Under the pieces are notes generated by a model. It was given only the letters and a program-made list of their open reading frames with translations, was not told the DNA's origin and searched no databases. Shown piece by piece: positions 37,887-39,637 of a stretch of 39,637 bases of DNA (the first letter of the stretch is position 1; each line of letters starts with the position of its first letter). Source of the DNA: Akkermansiaceae bacterium (lineage in GTDB: Bacteria; Verrucomicrobiota; Verrucomicrobiia; Verrucomicrobiales; Akkermansiaceae); the NCBI GenBank assembly GCA_022424905.1, contig JAKMGP010000098.1:1-39637 (forward strand), given 5' to 3'. The position numbers and the translations under genes are program-made.

Positions 37887-38723
37887 TTAGCTTTGAGGCA
37901 TCGTGTAGTCGAGATACTGCGACAATTTTCGGCGGAGATCGCGGCGCTGTATGATAGCGTCGATTAATCCGTGATCGAGCATGAATTCAGCGGTTTGGAA
38001 GCCGGGAGGCAGATCTTGGTGAGTCGTTTCCTTGACCACACGCGGTCCGGCAAATCCGATCATACACTTAGGCTCGGCAATGTTGATGTCGCCAATCGTT
38101 GCATAAGATGCAGTCACTCCACCGGTGGTTGGATGAGTGAAGATGGAAATGTAGGGAAGCTTCGCCTCGGAATGAAGAGCGAGCGCTCCGCAGGTTTTAG
38201 CCATCTGCATTAGGGAGAGCATACCTTCCTGCATGCGTGCTCCTGATGATGATGAAAAGATCAAGATGGCACGTTTTTCGGCCGTGGCTTGTTCGATGGC
38301 ACGCGTGATTTTTTCGCCCACTACCGAACCCATAGAGCCGGCAAAGAACTTAAAATCCATCACTGCTACCATAACGGGATTACCTCCGATTTTCATTTTC
38401 CCAGTGACCACAGCATCTTTGAGTCCGGTCTTGGTTCGAAGGAGTTCGGTTTTTTGAGAATAGTGGGAAAAGCCAAGTGGGTTCGTAGAAATGAGATCAG
38501 TTTCAGTTTCCTCAAATGTGTCTTCGTCGGCAATGAGCTTGAAGCGGTCGTAGGCGCCCATGAGGAAGTGGTGGGAACAATTGGTGCAAACAAGGTCGTT
38601 CTGCTTGAGGTCCAAGGTGTGCAGTAATTCCCCACAATCGGGGCACTTGGTCCAGAGATCGTCAGGAAGGTTGTCTCTTCCCTTTGAAGCGCGCTTGAGC
38701 CGTGGTTTGTCAAAGATGCCCAT
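37887..38723 (-). CDS. accD: Acetyl-CoA carboxylase carboxyltransferase subunit beta
   Basis: 278 aa, normal for AccD. An N-terminal four-cysteine zinc ribbon (C27, C30, C46, C49) is followed by the crotonase-fold carboxyltransferase domain with VMDFKFFAGSMGSVVGEK, SSSGARMQEGMLSLMQM, ISIFTHPTTGGVTASYA and GFAGPRVVKETT. With AccA it transfers carboxyl from biotin to acetyl-CoA, making malonyl-CoA for fatty acids. The opening MGIFDKPRLKR fixes the start. folC, often next to accD, is not here. The 240 bases upstream should hold its promoter; CTCGG/CCGAG (around 38828-38843) is the only stem I noted there. Confidence 0.95.
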   Translation of the reverse strand: MGIFDKPRLKRASKGRDNLPDDLWTKCPDCGELLHTLDLKQNDLVCTNCSHHFLMGAYDRFKLIADEDTFEETETDLISTNPLGFSHYSQKTELLRTKTGLKDAVVTGKMKIGGNPVMVAVMDFKFFAGSMGSVVGEKITRAIEQATAEKRAILIFSSSSGARMQEGMLSLMQMAKTCGALALHSEAKLPYISIFTHPTTGGVTASYATIGDINIAEPKCMIGFAGPRVVKETTHQDLPPGFQTAEFMLDHGLIDAIIQRRDLRRKLSQYLDYTMPQS

Positions 38724-38963
38724 GGGTTGGTAGCATAGGATGGAATTTCCGCGGGAGAAAGAGCAATTTATGAGGTCATCGAATGACTTTGGCTTGTTGG
38801 TATGTCAAATTCTTCCTTGCTTGGTGCTCGGCGAGAACCGAGAGGTGCAAATGATTCAAAGGGATTTCCCCATTTTTGTCCTCAAATAGGCCAAGGAGCT
38901 TATGGGTTTAGAGCGAAGTGAGGGAGGAAAAAAACCAAATGCAGGGGGACAGAAACGATGAGC

Positions 38964-39215
38964 CTATTTTCCCTCTGGCATCACCGGAAGGAGTTCAAGA
39001 AGCATTTGGTAGCGGTTGCCATCAAAGTCGCGTTCATCGGCCATCATGGCCTCGATTTCATCAGCCAGACAAAAGGCGAGCATCTCTTTGGCCTCTTCCT
39101 CCTCGATATCCGGCTCGGTGAGGATGCGGTCGAATGCCTCTCGCACATAAGGGGTTTCGGGCGAGTTCAATTGTTCCTCGACGGCGGGAAGGAGTTTCTC
39201 GACAGCTTCATCCAT
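38964..39215 (-). CDS. Small acidic protein, family not recognised
   Basis: 83 aa, strongly acidic and apparently all-helical (MDEAVEKLLPAVEEQLNSPE, then EEEEAKEMLAFCLADEIEAM). No signal peptide, cysteine pattern or membrane segment. Its amino-acid content and helix-like periodicity look like a real soluble protein, whereas opposite-strand ORFs here (38918-39121 and 38958-39398) are basic and low in structure. It lies downstream of rpmE but beyond a terminator, so it may have its own promoter. There is no Shine-Dalgarno. Function unknown. Confidence 0.65.
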   Translation of the reverse strand: MDEAVEKLLPAVEEQLNSPETPYVREAFDRILTEPDIEEEEAKEMLAFCLADEIEAMMADERDFDGNRYQMLLELLPVMPEGK

Positions 39216-39230
39216 GAGGGGAGGTTAAAC

Positions 39231-39259
39231 AAAAAAAGACGACTCCGTGAAGAGCCGCC
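39231..39259 (-). terminator. Intrinsic terminator after rpmE
   Basis: On the minus strand GGCGGCTC and GAGTCGTC form an 8-bp stem (two G-U pairs) around TTCACG, followed by seven T. It lies about 33 bases past the rpmE stop and separates rpmE from the small acidic protein gene. Confidence 0.85.
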
Positions 39260-39291
39260 TTTTGAAAGTGTGAGAAGAAAAATGAAGGTTT

Positions 39292-39567
39292 CTAATCTTG
39301 GGCCCGGGTGGGCTTCTTGGCCCGACGCACGGTGCCGAAACGCTTCTGGAACTTGTCGATGCGACCCTCGGTATCCACAAAGGTGCTCTGACCAGTGAAG
39401 AAGGGGTGCGAATCGGCCGTGAGGCCCATCGAAATTACGAAATGTTCAACACCATCGATCTCTTCGGTCTTGTCAGACTTGGCGGTGGATCGGGTGATGT
39501 AACGGTGACCAGAGGTCATGTCTTGGAAGATTACGGGATGGTAATCGGGATGGATGTCTTTTTTCAT
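39292..39567 (-). CDS. rpmE2: Ribosomal protein L31 type B
   Basis: 91 aa. MKKDIHPDYHPVIFQDMTSGHRYITRST and SHPFFTGQSTFVDTEGRIDKFQKRFG are the L31 signatures. The length and the absence of the CxxC zinc cysteines mark the zinc-independent type B paralogue, which in several bacteria replaces the zinc form when zinc is scarce. The C-terminal extension is basic (RAKKPTRAQD). Whether a zinc-type L31 exists elsewhere cannot be told from this window. It has its own terminator; its promoter lies in the last 70 bases of the window. Confidence 0.95.
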   Translation of the reverse strand: MKKDIHPDYHPVIFQDMTSGHRYITRSTAKSDKTEEIDGVEHFVISMGLTADSHPFFTGQSTFVDTEGRIDKFQKRFGTVRRAKKPTRAQD

Positions 39568-39637
39568 GGGATGCCCTTAAAGTTCGGGGTGCGACGTTTC
39601 CGACGCCGCGCGGGCGGGGTTTAGCCGGAAAAAGCGC

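Noticed and set aside
38918-39398. Plus-strand ORFs opposite the small acidic protein and rpmE
   Set aside because: Basic, low-complexity translations, in contrast to the helical acidic protein and the certain L31 on the other strand.

Overview
The window looks like a chromosomal stretch from a member of the Verrucomicrobiota, probably the Verrucomicrobiales/Akkermansiaceae side. This is inferred from gene content, not from a marker-gene search. The pointers are a cytochrome c/DUF1549/DUF1553 protein paired with a Tat-exported DUF1501 protein, an Amuc_1098-like secretin, a TIGR04073-like (exosortase-associated) protein, a CAAX-protease-related protein, an SHD1-domain protein, a type B ribosomal protein L31, and weak or absent Shine-Dalgarno motifs. 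I see no phage genes, insertion sequences, CRISPR arrays, tRNA or rRNA genes. Everything reads as resident chromosome.

Layout, left to right. 1-6417: the N-terminus of a Ser/Thr protein kinase (cut by the window edge), asd, two tandem tiny lipoprotein genes ending in a strong terminator, then the DUF1501 and DUF1549/DUF1553 pair. 6418-12657: a 573-base leader followed by a compact three-gene plus-strand operon of TPR-secretin, a single-pass protein with an AsmA-like periplasmic part, and a cytosolic P-loop ATPase. 12677-15033: lipB and polX on the minus strand, overlapping by ATGA. 15116-17685: a TPR protein, a branched-chain aminotransferase and an exported propeller-like protein. 17689-21285 (minus): SDR, DUF6941-like protein and penicillin-binding protein 2. 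21644-23381: an RRM protein with an Asn-Arg repeat, a terminator, and miaA. 23365-24924 (minus): an SHD1 protein and a TIGR04073-like protein. 25270-31818: a dense plus-strand run of D-Ala-D-Ala carboxypeptidase, phosphofructokinase, Lrp/AsnC regulator, aminotransferase, CAAX-protease-related membrane protein and a membrane-anchored beta-helix protein. 31826-33627 (minus): a small membrane protein, an oligopeptide-type ABC ATPase and pgsA. 33680-37883: an RsmA-Nudix fusion, a ModF-like double ABC ATPase and a GHL10-type hydrolase. 37887-39567 (minus): accD, a small acidic protein and rpmE.

Most genes are housekeeping: amino-acid synthesis, lipoylation, fatty-acid and phospholipid synthesis, cell wall, tRNA and rRNA modification, and DNA repair. 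The parts most worth a second look are the secretin/AsmA-like/P-loop ATPase operon, which shows no pilus or type II secretion partner genes here; the fusion of the rRNA methyltransferase RsmA to a complete Nudix domain, overlapping a ModF-like gene; and a D,D-carboxypeptidase whose KTG motif reads QGG. Start codons were moved downstream of the longest ORF in several genes (lipB, pgsA, rsmA, miaA, dacA, the TPR protein, ilvE, the secretin) using overlap geometry, signal peptides or family N-termini. These starts are judgements, not proofs.
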